Positions 10,662 to 12,401 of a stretch of 12,401 nt of DNA are shown here, piece after piece. This DNA comes from Chloroflexota bacterium. GTDB lineage: Bacteria > Chloroflexota > Ktedonobacteria > Ktedonobacterales > Ktedonobacteraceae. Position numbers and translations under genes: made by a program. The stretch covers positions 1 to 12,401 of the forward strand of contig VBJK01000127.1 in the NCBI GenBank assembly GCA_005879655.1, read 5' to 3'. How positions within the stretch are numbered: position 1 is the stretch's first letter; each line of letters begins with the position of its first letter. The notes under the pieces were generated by a model. That model had not been told where the DNA came from. It was given only the letters and a program-made list of their open reading frames with translations, and did no database searches.

Positions 10662-12401
10662 ATGATCGACCGCACAGGTCAATATATAGGCAATTACCGC
10701 CTTCTACGTTTGCTTGGGCAAGGAGCCTTTGCCCAGGTCTACCTGGGTGAGCACCGCTATCTCAAAAGCGCTGCGGCCCTCAAAATACTACGACACGCAC
10801 TCACGGAACAGAAAGCACAACATTTTCTGGAAGAGGCCCAGACCCTGGTTCGTCTCAGGCATCCGCATATCGTGCGTGTGCTTGATTTTGCGGTGGAAGA
10901 GGGCATGGCGGTGCTGGTGATGGACTATATTCCAGGAGGCACACTGAAGCAACGTCATCCTCGTGGAACCCGTCTGTCTATCGATATGACGCTAGAGTAT
11001 GTGAAACAGGTTGTCTCCGCCTTGCAGTATGCCCATAATCACTACGTCATCCACCGCGATGTGAAGCCGGATAACCTGCTGGTGGATAGCGATGAGCATC
11101 TGGTGCTCAGCGATTTTGGCCTCGCCCTCTTTGCACCCTCGCCGGACCAGCTCTCGAACCAGGTGCTAGCAGGAACTCTTCCTTATATCTCTCCTGAGCA
11201 AGTGCGCGGCAAGCCCTGTTTTGCCAGCGATCAGTACGCGCTGGGTGTGCTCACCTATGAATGGCTCACGGGGGTACGTCCCTTCGAGGGCAGACCCTGG
11301 GACCTGATCGAGCAACATCTGACGGCAACGCCCCCGCCCTTGCGCGAGCGTTATCCAGAGCTGCCTGCTGCCCTCGAACAGGTGGTGCTCAGAGCGCTGG
11401 CCAAAGATCCACAAGAGCGGTACGTGAGTATGTACGCTTTTGCCCAGGCTTTAGAATGTGCCTGCCGTGAGGATGAGCAGAGCGATGATGACTCCCAGAT
11501 TACTGCTGCGTTGCCGGTTGTCCGCGCGTCGTCGGCGACCGTGCTCGAAGGGGTGTACACGCTGCGGACCATCTTCCTCTCAGCCGCTCCAAACGATGAG
11601 CTAGTGGCGGCACGCTTGGCAGCTGATCTGAAGAGACGAGGGCTTATACTGTCCCTTGATCTTCCTAGACGTGTCTCTGCAACTGATCAAGAGGAGACGC
11701 TACGGCAGGCTATGCGTGCAACCCATCACGTTGTGGTAGTCGTCACGCCTCACACGCGCTCTTCACGCGTGGTCAGAGAGCACCTGCGGCTCGCTCGGAT
11801 GTATCAGCGACGGCCCATACTGGTCTGGATGGAAGGCAATGAGATGGTAGCAATGTTGCTGGATCACACATGGGATCAGTTGCTGCCAGTCGATGTGATT
11901 GATGCACGGGGGGCGCGTTATCAGACAGCCCTTGAAGAGCTACTCGTGTGCCTGCGTGACGATACTTATGTCACCTCTGACGAGCAAGTTAGTTTTTCTA
12001 CGGCATCGGGGGAGGAAGCCCGCAATCCCTATAAAGGGTTGCGTGCCTTTCAGCAGGAGGATGCCCTGGATTTCTTTGGACGCGATGCCCTACTCACAGA
12101 GCTAATAAAACAGCTCAGGTATATGCTCGCACCGGGAACGCGAGGGATGGTGGGGTCACAACGGCTGCTAACGGTCGTGGGACCAAGTGGCTCAGGAAAA
12201 TCGAGTGTGGTACTAGCTGGTCTGCTCCCTCGCTTGCAAGCTGGCGCGTTAGCTGGTAGTCAGGAATGGATCTATCTGGAACCGATCGTGCCGGGTACAC
12301 GTCCCGTGGAGGCTCTTGCCCTCACCCTGGCACCACGTTTTCCAGAAAGATCACTGAAGATGCTATGGGAGGACTTACGCCATGACTCGGCTCGTGGTCT
12401 T
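10662..12401 (+). CDS. Ser/Thr protein kinase fused to TIR-like and STAND NTPase domains, C-terminus beyond window
   Basis: The frame is open for 580 codons to the right edge. Residues about 12-280 form a Hanks-type kinase with all key elements: GQGAFAQV (19-26), lysine K41 in ALKIL, HRDVKPDN (131-138), DFG (151-153) and SPE (177-179). Residues about 303-420 are TIR-like: TIFLSAAPNDELVAARLAAD, then VVVVVTPHTRSSRVVREHL, with E373 at the place of the usual catalytic glutamate. From 455, NPYKGLRAF, FFGRD and a P-loop GPSGSGKS (507-514) mark an nSTAND1-type NTPase. Related Ktedonobacteria proteins usually end in WD40 repeats, but that part is not visible. The ATG at 10662 is chosen because family kinases begin M-x-D-R-T-G-Q; an in-frame ATG at 10626 is possible. 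The domains are secure; function in stress or phage response is inference. Confidence 0.88.
   Translation, partial: MIDRTGQYIGNYRLLRLLGQGAFAQVYLGEHRYLKSAAALKILRHALTEQKAQHFLEEAQTLVRLRHPHIVRVLDFAVEEGMAVLVMDYIPGGTLKQRHPRGTRLSIDMTLEYVKQVVSALQYAHNHYVIHRDVKPDNLLVDSDEHLVLSDFGLALFAPSPDQLSNQVLAGTLPYISPEQVRGKPCFASDQYALGVLTYEWLTGVRPFEGRPWDLIEQHLTATPPPLRERYPELPAALEQVVLRALAKDPQERYVSMYAFAQALECACREDEQSDDDSQITAALPVVRASSATVLEGVYTLRTIFLSAAPNDELVAARLAADLKRRGLILSLDLPRRVSATDQEETLRQAMRATHHVVVVVTPHTRSSRVVREHLRLARMYQRRPILVWMEGNEMVAMLLDHTWDQLLPVDVIDARGARYQTALEELLVCLRDDTYVTSDEQVSFSTASGEEARNPYKGLRAFQQEDALDFFGRDALLTELIKQLRYMLAPGTRGMVGSQRLLTVVGPSGSGKSSVVLAGLLPRLQAGALAGSQEWIYLEPIVPGTRPVEALALTLAPRFPERSLKMLWEDLRHDSARGL

Overview
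The window is ordinary bacterial DNA of moderate GC, most likely from a Chloroflexota bacterium of the Ktedonobacteria type. That placement is an inference from gene content: an AfsR/NB-ARC-type STAND ATPase, a Ser/Thr kinase fused to TIR-like and STAND NTPase domains in the style of Ktedonobacter proteins, an Rpn-type PD-(D/E)XK nuclease, and the rpmB / Asp23 / FakA / DegV neighbourhood. No rRNA, tRNA, CRISPR array or complete insertion sequence was seen.

Layout. 1-1139 (-) is the N-terminal part of a STAND signalling ATPase, cut by the left edge and possibly preceded by a 27-residue upstream ORF. 1476-1697 (-) is a small XRE-type regulator; a very good promoter faces away from it over a structured, gene-poor stretch (1742-1913). 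2056-2655 (+) is a membrane-anchored or secreted CHRD-like protein with an LPNTG motif but no sortase anchor. It converges on 2680-3894 (-), a MidA/NDUFAF7-family methyltransferase. 3975-4298 (-) is a RelE/ParE-like protein with an acidic tail and no evident antitoxin.

4603-7662 (-) is a lipid-linked cluster in the order Asp23/Gls24 protein, FakA-like fatty-acid kinase, DegV/FakB-like fatty-acid-binding protein. It is divergent from rpmB (ribosomal protein L28, 7803-8000 +), an arrangement also known from Firmicutes (rpmB-yloU-yloV). rlmN (8087-9214 -) converges on rpmB across a 32-bp perfect hairpin and is probably read from a leaderless mRNA. 9420-10400 (+) is an Rpn/PD-(D/E)XK nuclease-like gene with an in-frame amber codon near its N-terminus. 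10662-12401 (+) is a kinase-TIR-STAND fusion running off the right edge.

The most distinctive features are three long perfect inverted repeats placed directly after stop codons (31, 32 and 16 bp arms). The first contains, on the other strand, a 19-codon hydrophobic ORF whose strong Shine-Dalgarno site is buried in the stem. The kinase-TIR-STAND fusion is the best candidate for an unusual signalling or defence system, but its C-terminal sensor lies outside the window.
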